A DNA stretch of 64,000 nt from Massospora cicadina (lineage: Eukaryota; Entomophthoromycota; Entomophthoromycetes; Entomophthorales; Entomophthoraceae): the NCBI GenBank assembly GCA_022478985.1, contig JAKSZP010015888.1, positions 1-64,000 on the forward strand, given 5' to 3'. This document shows positions 12,623-24,173 of this stretch, piece by piece. Every line of letters begins with the position of its first letter. The first letter of the stretch is position 1. Made by a program: the position numbers and the translations under genes. The notes under the pieces are model-generated. The model saw nothing but the letters and a program-made list of their open reading frames with translations, did no database searches and was not told the DNA's origin.

Positions 12623-13852
12623 TGTTGTTGATGAGGCCACAAAAAGTTCAGCAGATCATTCCTCAACCAGTAGATGAGTAGGGTTCACCCCCAAACTGGA
12701 GGAGGCCCAGGCAACTAACCTGCCACACACTGGGATGAATGAGCCACTTTTATAAATTTGATTGAGCAAATTTATTTTCACCAAGATCAGAGTGAAACTA
12801 TTCGAAGTAAATCTTATCCTGATTCATCAGAGGATTTACTTAGTACAGACAACGACCTTGCCAAAGATGCATATGAAAATTGACCCCTTTTATACCTTTG
12901 GTGGGCTGAAGTAATATTCAATTTGCCAATTATGTAACAAAAACTCGACCAAATTACCCTGATTGGAACGATCAAAGCACCAGAGTGAATTTTCAAATCA
13001 GGAAACCAACTAATTTTGAAAGTCACTCAAAACAAGATGTGAGGTGTATCATAGGAGCGCCTTCACAAAAAGCCCAAAGTCAATCAGCATATAAAACCAG
13101 ATTTGATAATAAATTAATATTGGAGGAAGATACAACTTCCCAAACCCAGAATCAGGGACCAATGAAAGGGGCCCTGGACATTCAGTTTCAGGGATAATCA
13201 CCATGAGAAGAATCTTGCATTTTTAGGATAAGCCCAAATGTATGAAGCCACATAAACAGCTAACAGACGCCATCTAACTAGGAATTCTGAAAATTTTTTA
13301 TATTGATACCCTTATTCTCATTTTGTTTCTTAATTTTCATTCATTTTAATATCTTGATTTTTACTTGAAGTAGAAATACTTCGCTTTTTACATCAATAAA
13401 AAACCTTAACAAAGGATTTCAGTATATCCTTTTTTAGTAAGGTGGTTTAGGGAAACTAATCGCTAGTATCCAGTCTGGGTTTAGCAATTGATCAGAATGC
13501 AAAAAATGCCTGAAATCTGCTCTTTTTGAATAAGGAAAATCTCTATTATGGATATCTGGAGCCAAGCTGCCAAGAGAGAGGTTGGATTGGCTTCCATTGT
13601 TTCCTGAGGGCAACGTACAACAAACATGTCTAAGAGTGTCAACAAGAAATCCTCCATTGATGAGAACAGTTTATCAATGAAATCAATGTTACAAAGGGCA
13701 GATTCATCGGAGAATTTTCTCAGCAAGGATGACTGAGATCCAAGTGAAGGTTGTCTGGTGCTTAATCTGTGCGGAGTAGACCCCCTTAGCAGCAAATTGG
13801 CCTCACATGACAAGCAATCTGAGGTAACTGAGATGAATGTAGTATTTCAACA
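12623..13852 (+). repeat. 3' LTR of Ty3/gypsy element A1
   Basis: About 1.23 kb, beginning TGTTG after the purine tract and ending near a CAACA. It matches the LTRs at 6000 and 60209 over their full length. The right end is set by alignment and is uncertain by roughly 15 bp, because the last bases are diverged. Confidence 0.75.
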
Positions 13853-14479
13853 TTTCATTGTCAGCATAGTTAAGGATTTATGCAATATTGCATAAAATTA
13901 GAACAAAAGAGATAAGTATTACTTTATATACCTTGATAAATTTAGTAAGTCATTTTTTAGTTTATATAGTACATCAATAAGGCTGCTAAATATACTAGGT
14001 ATAGTGGCTCACCACGTCAATACTCTTAGCTACTAGTCTTATGTTAAACTATATAAACTTGTATTACATAACTAATGAATAGCAAAAAAAACTTTCAATA
14101 ATGTGATTAAAGTCTAATGCAATACTGGTGAACAAACTATAATTATTTATCTAATGGATTTGATACTAGAGACCACATGAGTTTTCTATTCTATAGTGTA
14201 GAAAGCTTGAAACTGATTATACTGAGTAAAAAGATATCATACATGAATAAAGTACAATTATTATCAATGAAAGTTATAGAAAGCACAATATATATGTTAC
14301 CCTAGGTCTATTCTTTGTCAAAAACTTCTTACTTATTTAGAAAAACTAATAGTGTTATATAATACATCTATATAGCTCACTTTTATGTTATTACCAGTAA
14401 TTAAGTAGAATTTGAATGAAGTTGCTGTAATAAGCTTATAAAAATTAGTAAAAGATTTGATTCTCACCATTTGCCCACT
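13853..14479. other. AT-rich intergenic, nothing recognised
   Basis: Stops in all frames, no motif. The right edge has a pyrimidine-rich stretch ending in AG just before the X-element copy, which might be a splice acceptor or the element's own 5' end. Confidence 0.4.
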
Positions 14480-16378
14480 TTTGTTCAAATTTTAGCTTGA
14501 AATTTAGTAAAATCAGACTCCACTTACATCAATCAATTCACATTACCTATATCAATGCAATCATCGCCCGCTGCCCCCACGTGGGGAAGTGTTGCGCCAC
14601 CTCCTAATGTTTTTGGGTATTGCAGAAACTTTCTTGGGCTGGCTCAGCTAACCCTTCAATTATTCAGTATGCTATGTCCCGCATAAGGACTTAGCCTTAC
14701 ATCTTACCCAAATCCATGCAGTTCAACTTTGCCCCCTCATGCTCCCCTGGAGCAACATGTGACTTGGCCTTTTGGTTGAATATGGTAAGTTGTTCACCTA
14801 CTCATACAAAGCTATTATTGAATAGGTCAGACTGTTATGCAGCCTGCAGGCTTCATTGACTTCCGCCCCTTAAAGAGTATTTTGATATTGGCTTCTAAAG
14901 TGAAGCTGATGCTGCAGTAGCAGCTACCACCCCTGGTGTTCTAGGACACCCCCCTTTCAACTACTTGTACCCAGTTGCCCACTGATACCACTCTTGTGGT
15001 TCAGTTCATGGGCCTCCCTACCCACAAACCACCTGAATTTTTATATAATGAGATAATTGCTGGATTATTTTATTTTGGTTTTAATTCTATACTCCATTTC
15101 ATGTTTCCTAATAGAGCCACCCACCTTTTAGGCCTCTGCTCCTTCACGACTATTTGTCAATTATCAACAGAAGTATCCCTCTCAATACCCCTTCGCATCA
15201 TTATCCCCTCTGCCCCTGACCATCCCTTCTGGGCCTAAGTGGATGAAGGGCGCCTATCTGCCCTACCTGTTTTGAACTGGACTATATGAAACTATGCTGC
15301 CCCTCCATTACCTGTGATGTGGCACCCACACCTGACTCTTTTCACGAAACTACCACAGCTGATTCAATTACCTTTTTTGAATGGGGCACTATCCTTCCCC
15401 CCTCACCCAAAGTGGTAGCCACAGCAACCACTGAATCAACTAACCAAAAATTACCTCAACAAACCTCTTCTACTGAACCCACCAATCAGGAGTCATAATG
15501 GACTACAGTAAATTCTAAATCATCCTCCCAGCCACCCGCCACAGATCACCCATATGAAAATACCCAATCAAATTCAACCAAAATCCATGGGATTACTTGC
15601 TTGAGGTTGACGAATTGGGTAATTTTATCCCTGAAGTTAAATGGGCTGGGCCTCCTCCATATAAAATGTACCTTAATACTGAATATAGGGCCCATTTCCA
15701 AAGCGCCATTATATGTCTCGGCCTGATGCCACCCCATCCAAAAGTGACCACCAACTAGCTGAAGAGGCAGTTGCCTCCTTGGAATTTCATTTAACATGTA
15801 ACTCCATTGCAAATCAATTGCAGTACTGGCTGCGGGACTGTCACCTTCTATCCTCCCTAGTACCATTCTCCCAAAACGTAAAAAAGGACATCTACACTAC
15901 TATCAGGTGGCGCATACAGTAGTTCAAAAAGTTGCAGTGGTTGCAAATTTCAGCACAAAGACCTGCATTACCCAAAACCTTGCAACCATCGCCACCCCAC
16001 CTAAAGTGAGCCTTGAGCTGAGAAAGCCCTTAAAACCTACATTTCCACCATCCTCATTTAACACATTGAGTTGCAAGCACCTTTTTGTTAACTTGCCCCC
16101 ATTTCCATGATGCGCTTATACCAGTGCTCTCAGCTTGTTGCCATTACATGTCCCCACCAGATGATGGTGAAGAGCCTCCCAATCCCCCTTCACCCTCCAC
16201 CATGGTTGGATAGCGGTTTCCGCTTCTGACTTGGTTGGTGTTTTTTTAGATTTTTTGTTGGTTTGAGTGGATCTGTATATCTAGTTCAACTCTATTTTAT
16301 TTTATTTACTTAAGTTTTAGCTCTTTTAAGCATTAGTAATGTCCGTCCCCCAGTCATTGTACCTTTAATAAATTACAG
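14480..16378 (+). mobile_element. X-element copy 1, protein-coding retroposon without RT
   Basis: Unrecognised repeat of about 1.9 kb that aligns with 49140-51322. A possible start ATG at 14555 opens a Pro-rich N terminus. Conserved blocks between the two copies include AGFIDFRPLKSIL (from 14845), an NRAT block, and a SAPDHPFWA-type block with a following VDEGRLSAL at about 15200-15270. The C-terminal part at about 16105-16213 carries D-A-x-x-P-V-L-S-A and an acidic/proline tail ending in TAG. About 130 bp later comes the 40-bp tail TAATGTCCGTCCCCCAG...TAATAAATT shared with both SINEs. Frameshifts and stops are scattered throughout. No RT, integrase, protease or transposase is present. Function unknown; an ORF1-type protein of a LINE relative (HAL1-like) is my preferred guess. 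Confidence 0.5.
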
Positions 16379-16879
16379 TTAAGTTTGTAGCTTTTATATA
16401 AACATTATAGAGGAAGTCTTTAGTATTAAGCTGTTGCAATGCATCTATTCTTAGGTATCTGCCTTCACTGCTTCCACCACTCCTTCCTCTAGCGTCAGGC
16501 CTGTAGCTGCCTTGCACTAATTTTTTCAAGTGGGGCTCAATTTTCCAACCCCCATCCTCAGGGAAATTTGGCACTTCTTTCAAAGCTGTGCCCAATAAAA
16601 ATCTAAATTTAAAATTTTTTTGTATAATTTTGATCAGATCATGGAATCCAGGGTTGATGGCTGAGACAGCTTTGACTCAGCTGCTATGGTCGACTGTATG
16701 CAACCATTCAGCTCCTGTCACTGCTCCAATTCTGGTGGCTGGCCCAGCGTTGGCCAAGCTAAATCCATTTTAGAGTCTAAAATGTATTAACAATGGTAAA
16801 CGGCCATTCAATGTCAATCTGAGTTTACTTTGGAGGATTTTTTTAATTTTCCCATTTTGCGCTCATGCCATTTTTGCTC
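16379..16879. other. between two X-element copies, nothing certain
   Basis: A minus-strand open stretch at 16365-16595 (76 aa, Gly/Arg-rich, with FPEDGGWKIEPHLKKL) has protein-like composition, but no relative in this window and no recognisable family. It may be chance. Confidence 0.3.
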
Positions 16880-17360
16880 AAAACCCAGTTTCTTTAACAA
16901 TGAAAATTTAAATAAAAATGGCCGTGGAGGCTGCAGCTGCCCCTGACAACACCCTACTTCGTCAGCATCTTCATGGGCAATGGAACTTTTATTGAGGGTA
17001 TTACTATCCATGCTTCCGCCATGATTTTGAAAATGAAAAAATATGAAAATGAGGAGCTCGCTTTTGGTGTGAGCTGCGCTTTCATTGATGTGTCAAAAAC
17101 TTCTCTTTATGACTCAACTATCCACAAACCCACAAGCACATCAAGTCGTTCAAGGTGCGCTTGCTCTCATCACTTTTGCTGAGCATCAACTTGCTCAATA
17201 TGTTGAGGCGATAGACACTGCTGGCCTCATATATGAAGAAAATCCACAACTAAAGCTCCTTATGCCACATGTCGCTGATGCTCCTACCCCAATGTTGTCT
17301 GCCATGATCCACAAGCTAAAGTGGGTGCAGGATAAAAAAATCCTTAAAGCTTCCTCATAG
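16880..17360 (+). pseudogene. X-element fragment (C-terminal X domain)
   Basis: The open stretch at 17085-17360 (91 aa) contains HQLAQYVEAIDTAG, then MPHVADAPTPMLSAMIHKL, then a stop. These line up with the minus-strand copy at 17815-18383 (LVKYIVGIMMANN...PHTTDAPTPLLSAL) and with copy 2 near 50990-51110 (LAKYIYGHIAARL...YPTL, shift, SDAPSP). The pattern is a helical segment L-[AV]-x-Y-[IV], a spacer of about 25 residues, then P-H/T-x-x-D-A-P-T/S-P. The acidic/proline tail and the shared 3' tail are not evident here. It probably represents a separate, truncated copy. Confidence 0.5.
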
Positions 17361-17814
17361 TCTGATATGGCTTCCTAGGCTGATAGCTGAGGTGCCATAT
17401 TGGTTTTTTAAGATAATCACTTTGTTTGGCTTATTTGCAAATAAAGATGCATGGCGGACCTCTTTTTGGGTGGGCACCACTAGTGCAAAAAAACACCTAA
17501 GTTTAGATAGATATGATCCATTTTGAATACAATAAGTAGGCAAATGACTTTTAATTCTTTTTTATCTAGTATTATATTCCCTAGCTATGACCATTTTTTA
17601 TAAATTTATATGTATACTAGAAATTCATATGTATATATATGTTATCAATGTATTGTATTTAATACCACATAACTTTTTAAGCTTTCATATTTAGCTGTTA
17701 TATAAGCTTAAGTAAAAAATGAACACACAAAGAGGTACTATAAAATCACCTTTTCCTTTTATGTAATACATATTTATCTTTTTGATTGTGAAAATAGTAC
17801 AAAGAATTCATATT

Positions 17815-18383
17815 TTTTTATTTAACCAAGGTAAGATGACCAGGGGAAGGACACTACTGAACCAAAACTAAAATCATAATAAAAAATCAATGATTCAAAC
17901 AAAACGCCCAAAAATGGATTTTCAATTGAATCATACCTAACAAATATCCAACCAGGTGGGTAGAAATTACTGCTATCCCTCTATGGTGGATGGGGAGGGG
18001 GAATGGGGGCTCGTCTTCAGCTGCATCCATCTCATTCCAGAGTAAGGTGCATGTTAAGGCAGATAGTAGGGGTGTGGGGGCATCGGTGGTATGGGGTTCA
18101 ATATCTCTGATGACTGGAACTTCCGAATAATTGTTAGCCATCATAATGCCAACGATGTATTTGACCAAAGTGTCTTCAGCTTTGAGGCGGGCATCTGGGA
18201 ATTTAACAAATGTGGCAATGTTGGTTCAGGTTATTATTGCTTTTGGATTCCGTGCTACTGTTACCATGTTCTGGATGGCTTCAGTGACGTTTTTGTGTAA
18301 AGTTTTCATGTTGATATTACTTTGTGCATTAATATCTTTGGGAATAATGGGAGGTGGAATTCCTCCTGCGAGCTCAGCCACAG
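17815..18383 (-). mobile_element. X-element, 5'-truncated copy with 16-bp TSD
   Basis: A 569-bp insertion flanked by a perfect 16-bp duplication ACAAAGAATTCATATT at 17799-17814 and 18384-18399. Read on the minus strand, the element starts abruptly inside coding sequence (SVAELAGGIPPPIIPKDIN), continues through MKTLHKNVTEAIQNM, one in-frame TGA, LVKYIVGIMMANN and DAPTPLLSALTCTLLW, and ends in AAEDEPPFPLP. A 1-bp shift lies next to the TAG stop shared with copy 1. About 110 bp of 3' UTR and the tail AGTGTCCTTCCCCTGGTCAT...AAATAAAA follow. A truncated 5' end plus a long duplication plus an A-rich 3' end is the signature of target-primed (LINE-type) insertion. Confidence 0.75.
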
Positions 18384-18559
18384 ACAAAGAATTCATATTA
18401 CTTAATCAATTTTTATCCTTTAAATACATGTAATCTTATCACTTTTATGTATCTATAAAATAATTTTAGTATGTATAACTTAAGTTTGCACCCTTTATTA
18501 TAAAGTAGGTATAACCAAGCTAGCTTAATAATTATTTTATACTGTTGCATAAATTTGAA

Positions 18560-19190
18560 GTTTTTAATGTTGGTTGGTCAGCAGACTTAAACCATGAACT
18601 AAAGCAGTTAATGCAAGGACCAGAAAAGCCCAAGTTCGCATTTGTGAGAATTTCACAGTCTGATGGAACCACCTAAGGTACCAAGAATTTAGCGTTATTC
18701 TAGCCCCTGAGCCCTCTATCTGATGAGAGATAAGACGTTCAACCTGGTACACCCTGGCCACAATGCATGACATGATGCACTGATTTTTTTTAAAAATTGA
18801 AATGTTATAAATTTCTATAAGTGAGAGTCTCTATAAAACTTGTAATGGAAGTATCAAAATAGGCTTTTAACCTCACAAGTGTGAGAACTTACTTATAAAA
18901 AGTGGAATGGGCATTGGTGGGCAGATGCACTATTCTTGAAATAACCCAATTTGCTATATGTTCTCCTATTTTAAGCTATTATTGAGTTTACACATGGAAA
19001 GTGTCAGAACTGCTAAATTTTTCAATAATCTCAGGGGGAAAAGTTTGGAAAAATTATGATTGGCTGCTTTCTAATAGCCCTATAAAACCTTTTTAAAATT
19101 TTCTAAGATCAAGATGCACTTTTTTGGAGTTCTGGCGCTCAATTTGTAAGCCTTGAAACCTTACCTATGGTGTTAGAACATAGGAAGCTT
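18560..19190 (-). pseudogene. module Y copy 1, unrecognised repeated coding sequence
   Basis: Aligns on the minus strand with 46590-47070. Shared translated pieces, by eye, include a basic segment (here ILKRFYRAIRKQPIIIFPNF, there VLKNLIKKKTIYGVPYHS), CPFHFL against CPFPFL, and a segment SYLSSDRGLRG against AYPLLD-GLRGL, followed by FLVP against FLGA. Every frame carries stops. DNA identity also extends through apparently non-coding parts, for example AATGCCCATTCC and GTGTCAGAA. No known family recognised. It lies immediately upstream, on its own strand, of the X insertion at 17815-18383. Confidence 0.4.
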
Positions 19191-19199
19191 TTACTACCA

Positions 19200-20890
19200 A
19201 CGCAAGAGGTGACCAAAGGCACCTGTGGAGCTTTAGTGCAACGGGGTGACTTGGACCATGTTGTTTATGAGCGGTGGGTCACTGCTCTAGCCCCCAAAGA
19301 TCCCCTAACGGTACCTCTCTTTCCTGATTCTTTCCTTATGTAAAAGATAAAGGGGTCTTTAGGGAAATAGTTCAGAACAGGGTCCACCAGCAGGACCCCT
19401 AAATCATTTTACCCCCAACCTATGATCGTAACACCCTCTGGAACTAGGGAATTAGCATTGAAACTTAAAGAAGCTTTACCAAGTCATAAAACCGGTTTAG
19501 GTTACTATATATATGAGACTTTGGATCATAAATTACCAATCAAATTAAGAGTTTATCCCAGAGAATTTTTATATCTTAAACCAACTGCTGTAATTGACTC
19601 CTCAGGAAGTCAGTTATGCCAAACACATTATCAGAAAAAAAATTTGCTCAAGTTTAATTGATCAAAGCATCTCAGCTGCAGATCCAGAAGTTTTTATTGT
19701 CAGAGTTTCTAGAAAACCTCATATGTAAGCTATTTGACAACCCTAAAATCCAATCTTCTCTTCAAAATAATGACAAGGGGACCAGAAAAGAGAATGTGTC
19801 AGCCAGCAAAGTTACAAGCCCTCCCATAACTCCTTCCCCACCAAGTATAAAAGACAACCGCCCCTCTTAGGGACAGAAGTCAATTCAATTTTATATTTAG
19901 GTTATGATACAAATCTGAGTTTCCTTACTGCTCTACGTGGATGCAGCCATTTTATTACCTTCCACCTTTTCTCCTTAAATCCTACATGAAATTTCACCAT
20001 CAGAGTTCTGAGCTGTGATTGTTGAGTGGGCTCAATCATTGATCCAGCAGCTTGCCGCGCTTTAGCATAATTATAGGAATTATGCTCCTATTTTGCTTTC
20101 CCAATCCACCGTGTAATAAAACCACTCAACCCTCCAGATTCATTCCACCAACTTACAGCTGGTTTGGCATAATCTGGCCAACTAACAACCATTAAATTCA
20201 AAACTTGGGATGGCAATTATCATCCGCCTGACTTGTCTCACTGACTCACCAATGATTTGGTGTGCTCTGGACAAGATAAGGCCTTCCATTCCACATATTT
20301 TGATACGTCATTCATATGCAATGAACGCCAATCCTTGAAACCTGGATGAGGAGCTCAGTAGCCAGAACATCTTTAGCATCGATCATTGGGGAAACTCACC
20401 ATAGTCTATATTGATAAACCAATATGACACTCAACACCTTTTCTGACTATGCATGGCAATTCAATAAACCTCAAAAAGCTGCGAGACAAATTCAAACTCA
20501 CCCATATGTTCAAGTTAAATCAATCCAATTTTTTTGTGATTCTGATCGTTATGATCGTGAATTAGCAACACCTAGTAAAATTAGTAAATTTTTGTATATA
20601 AGGAACAGAACCAGAGGACTTTAAAAATACCAAAGGCCAGCAACCGCCAATCCAGGAAGAGTGGTCATCCTCTCAGATTCTCCCACCTTTGGGTGTTGCC
20701 ACAGCAAGACCCACGGTAGTTCACATTGCACCCATATAGTTTCCTATGGGGTCATCAATATGTTACTTAACTTTTACTATCCTCACAGAAACCATAGGGC
20801 GAACCTTCTACAAGTCATTAGGCTGCTATGTCAGTGGCATATGGGCTTTTCACTGGTTTTCTCACACTAAGATTGAAAGACCAGTCTAAC
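19200..20890 (+). pseudogene. module E copy D1, unrecognised, broken coding sequence
   Basis: Several open stretches with protein-like composition: 19422-19661 (79 aa), 19658-19870 (Pro/Ser-rich end), 20424-20624 (66 aa) and 20661-20870. The segment QRGDLDHVVYERWVTAL near 19240-19290 matches TQGDLTHIVDE-WVTAL near 29033-29083 in copy E. The region at about 19940-20040 a (GATGCAG..., then TTGAGTGGGCTC) aligns with the start of module K at about 42647-42740. Near 20470-20600, blocks such as AWQFNKPQKAARQ align with AQQFKPSQKLWNN of K. The 3' end encodes hydrophobic stretches. Many frameshifts and stops. Function unknown. Confidence 0.4.
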
Positions 20891-20949
20891 TCTAAACGTC
20901 ATAACCATGACACAATTGGCTTAAGAATTTGTAAAATTGGGGTTAAGCT

Positions 20950-21450
20950 GCAAATGTTGAACGAGGAAACTCAAATAAGTTAAAATACTAAACTTATATC
21001 TCATTCAGAATTAAATGGTGATGAAAAATCCATGAGGGTGTTGATTCAAAAGTAGAAGACAAAGGAAGATGCCGCTTATGCCACAATAATTCAGAAGCCA
21101 AAAGGGTTGCTTTTAAATATCATAAAGTCAACAATCAACAAAAGTAAATAAGCGTGCTCCACAGCCCCCTGGAAAAGGGGTAGATCCTGATTGTCAGTCT
21201 GAGGGGCCTCCCTAAGACGTTAAGTAACCCAATTATTTTCAAATATTAATAGCTTCTAATAACATAGGTGTTGAAATTCTTGCCCACAATACCCAGCTTC
21301 ATTTAATTATGTTTGTTGGATTTTGGGATTTCTTTGATGCTCGCTAGGTGCTTACCTCCCTGAAATCCAACAATAGGGGAATTTATACCACAAAGATAAA
21401 TAACTGTGTAAACTTATAAACTTGGTAAAATAAGAGTTTTTAAGATTTAT
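20950..21450 (+). repeat. J-type pol end followed by LTR-like block
   Basis: The stretch at about 21030-21200 aligns with 45185-45350 of element J (MRVLI against TRVLI, then a Lys-rich run and ACSTAPWK against AFSTTPWK). The following block up to 21450 is followed by a TGGCGCC primer-binding-like site, as in J at 45654. This suggests a decayed LTR of the J family. Identity inside the block is weak, so the borders are approximate. Confidence 0.35.
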
Positions 21451-21468
21451 TGGCGCCACGCGGGAATA
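21451..21468 (+). other. candidate tRNA-Lys-type primer binding site
   Basis: TGGCGCCACGCGGG begins with TGGCGCC, the first bases of tRNA-Lys primer sites of many retroelements, and the rest resembles the Lys1,2 site with two bases missing. The corresponding site behind the J LTR at 45654 is the eroded TGGTGCTGGCATTAAGG. Confidence 0.4.
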
Positions 21469-21618
21469 AAAATGAGATTGTTCCTCCCATGACTTTCAAC
21501 AATTAATATTTATATTACTTTTGAAGGTCAGAGGGATTCAGGGGTAGGTTTGAAATAGCTTTGGAGCTTTCCAGTTTAATAAATATGGGTGTCAATCCTA
21601 ACAGATTGTGGAGGAAAG

Positions 21619-21819
21619 TTAGGTAAGCTTTAGAAAAGGACGTTGGGGTTTTGGGGGTAGAATATACTCATGTGGCAGAGTTTCTATGTACCCCAACCAA
21701 TCACCACTCAAGAAATATTTCTCATTTTGGGGGCCTGCCACCACGCCTATAAAAGAGGGTGTTCCCCACGCAGGTGTGAATAAATCAGTGCTGGTAGGTG
21801 GAGCACCTTCCACTGGTTT
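21619..21819 (-). pseudogene. orphan minus-strand coding fragment, Pro-rich
   Basis: An open frame of 154 codons at 21619-22083 straddles the left edge of element G, so only the 21619-21819 part predates the insertion. It reads GAPPTSTDLFTPAWGTPSF, then a Gly/Pro-rich stretch ending HEYILPPKPQRPF and a stop. The composition is protein-like and faintly resembles the N-terminal, Pro-rich part of the X-element ORF at 49177. Its upstream part was displaced to about 27765 by the insertion of G. Function unknown. Confidence 0.3.
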
Positions 21820-22665
21820 TATAAGGAGAGTGTCTATAACTCTCCTGTTTCCAGCGTGGTGGTGCTTGGTGCACAGAGCCAACGCATGGAAACTAGCCAT
21901 TAGTACTAAAGTTACTAGCGTCCAGAAGAGGGGTTTAGAACAATAATAACTAAAACCAAGTAATGCAATTGGGAACCATCCAAACACAACGTGGTGCACA
22001 AGGCGTGAAGGGGTAAACGATTTAGGTTGAAGGGTACCAGGGAGAACTAACAGTGCATGTATGGAAAATCTGATTGTGTTCAAAATGAATTAGTTAATGA
22101 GGCGTGAGATCTCTGTGAAGGGGTCTGTGCACAGGATCGTACATAATAACATTTTAATAAAACAGGAAAAACCGGGGAAATATTTTATTCAGGAAGCTGA
22201 CCAACAAGGAATGTTGGTTGGGGAAAACACATTTAAGTGTTGATGGGGGAAATGGGGTTAGCTGCAGTGGACCCATACACCAACCCACCAATAGGACAAC
22301 GCTCCCATCCAAATTTGTTAAATAAGCTGAAACTGACTTCACTTGAGTTATTAATTAAAGTTGAATTTTACCCAAACGTGTTGTTTTATAATTGAAAAAC
22401 AGGTTTTGAAACCCATTTTTTGAAAGAACTGAATGGAACAGTTCACGTTAATTTGGTAGACTGTCCATTTTAACGCTTGGCTGATGTGAGGAACTGGGCC
22501 TTTGGCACCCCATTAGTACCAACCTGGGCATATTTTGCCCATACCCAGCGTTCGTTTAGGGTGTGCCTCAGGTCAGGGAGGGCCTGTAGCCTCATCTTCT
22601 GGGCCTCCTGGCGCCCAGCCTTATCTTTGAGGTTGGTCCCACTATGTTTTCATGTGCACATGACA
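21820..22665 (-). repeat. 3' LTR of element G
   Basis: 846 bp, matching 26915-27759 base for base apart from scattered substitutions and a few short indels. Read on the minus strand it starts TGTCATGTGCACATG and ends CTCCTTATA, where the partner ends CTTACA. Confidence 0.9.
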
Positions 22666-22684
22666 ATACCCTTTCCTCCTGATG
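22666..22684 (-). other. polypurine tract of element G
   Basis: On the minus strand GGAGGAAAGGGTAT lies directly before the 3' LTR, the expected primer for plus-strand synthesis. Confidence 0.7.
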
Positions 22685-22689
22685 GGGCA

Positions 22690-23166
22690 AATCCCCCCTC
22701 CAGGGGCTTGTGCAAGAGAAAAGTTCTTGTGGGCAGGGGCCAACTTCATGGCGGCAACATTCAATCTAGGTTGGGATCCAGCAGCCTGGGTGAAACGCTT
22801 GTAGAAGGCTTCAATCAGATCTTGGGCATTCACACAGTCGCGCACTGGAACCCAACTGTTCTCTGCAGCGTCAAAGCCCTTCCAGGACACCATATACTCA
22901 AGGATTCTTTTAACGTGGCGGGAGGCAACTATTTCTTCCACTCCCAGTCTGGCGCCCCATCCATGAGATAGGCCTAAGGAGTCTAGTGGGGGGCCCTCAA
23001 ACAACGTCATTTTGCTCTTATGAAACACAGAGAATATCTGGAATGAGGGAGGAAGATCTAGCTGATATGAGACATGGCCCACCTTTCTAACAACGCGGTA
23101 GGGGCCAATCCTCTTTGGTCCCAGCTTCTTGCATGGCTGCTTGATAAGGGATGTTACGAGCATCAA
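22690..23166 (-). pseudogene. pol: G integrase C terminus with chromodomain
   Basis: A minus-strand open frame of 174 codons (22642-23166) encodes the end of integrase and a chromodomain. Residues about 20-55 carry the post-core segment KKLGPKRIGPYRVVRKVG...YQLDLPP, and FSVFHKSKM follows. Residues about 85-130 read VKRILEYMVSWKGFDAAENS and then WVPVRD-x3-AQDLIEAFYKRF, the hydrophobic-aromatic chromodomain pattern including the W-K-G core and the C-terminal helix. Chromoviruses use this module to direct insertion toward particular chromatin. The frame overlaps the 3' LTR by 24 bp. The region 23167-23506 continues upstream in broken frames. Confidence 0.85.
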
Positions 23167-23506
23167 GCATCACGAGATCCCCTTCCTTATATGCTGGATC
23201 CACTCAGCGCTTCCCATCAGCAGACTCCTTATACACCTGCATTGCCGCCTCCAATCTTGTGGAAACCCCCTGGTGGACCTTCTTGATTGTCTTGGCAAAG
23301 TCCACCACCGCTTCAACCTTAGACTTACAGCTGGGCTCCAGGTTAAAGGCGGGGTTGAAGCCATGGCTGGCAAAAAATGGGGAACAAACAAACGAGGAGT
23401 GCAAGGTATTGTCTTAGCTAAACTGGGCCATGGGAAGGTGAGAAGCCCAATCTGAATGATCTGCGGCGGCGTAACACCGCAGGAAATTCTCCAAGCACTG
23501 GTTCAC

Positions 23507-23752
23507 TCATTCAGTATGCCCATCTGATTGTGGGTGATAGGCAGTCGAACAGCAAGGGCGAATCTGGAGAGTCTTACACAACTCTTTCCAAAAGACAGAG
23601 GTAAACTGGGGTCCCCAGTCACTGATAATCACTTGGGGAACTCCATGGAGCGCAAACACATGCGTGACGAAAAGCCTGGCCATCTCAGCCGCAGTTATTG
23701 TAGTTCTGCAAGGAATGAAGTGGGTGTACTTTATAAACTCCACCACCACCAT
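23507..23752 (-). pseudogene. pol: G integrase catalytic core fragment
   Basis: 81 codons of the RNase-H-fold integrase core: YTHFIPCRTTITAAEMARLF, then HGVPQVIISDWGPQFTS (second catalytic Asp in the SDxGxQF block), ending STAYHPQSDGHTE with the catalytic Glu present. The catalytic residues seen here are intact, but stops on both sides separate this piece from RNase H and from the chromodomain part. The stretch 23753-24173 holds the degenerate zinc-finger and start of integrase in other frames. Confidence 0.8.
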
Positions 23753-24173
23753 GATGGCATCGTAATCATCTGAGAGAGGTAGTTATACAATAAAATCCAC
23801 CGATAGGGAAGTCCAGGGCCCTTCAGCTTTCTGGACAGGTACTAACAACCCCGCTAAAGGTTGACGCTTTGGCTTCATTTGGTTGCAGACTAAACATTCC
23901 TTACAGTACCGCCCCACCTGAGCAGGCTTGCCCTTTTAATTGTATGTGCGCCTGATTAACTCTAATGTCTTTTCTTAACCAGGATGACTAATGGTAAGTC
24001 CATCATGATGGTCTCAGATGATTTCCAGGAGAAGTGGTCCAGAAGGAACCCATAGGCGCCCCTGAAACCACACCATCCCATCCTTCATGTGATAGCCCCT
24101 GGAGAGATCATCTTGATTTAACTCACACTTAGCAAGTAACGTAGTATATTCCGTTGCCAGCGGCTGATAAAGA

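Noticed and set aside
22477..22971. 164-aa plus-strand frame
   Set aside because: It lies antisense to the G integrase/chromodomain and to the 3' LTR; the minus strand carries recognisable domains.
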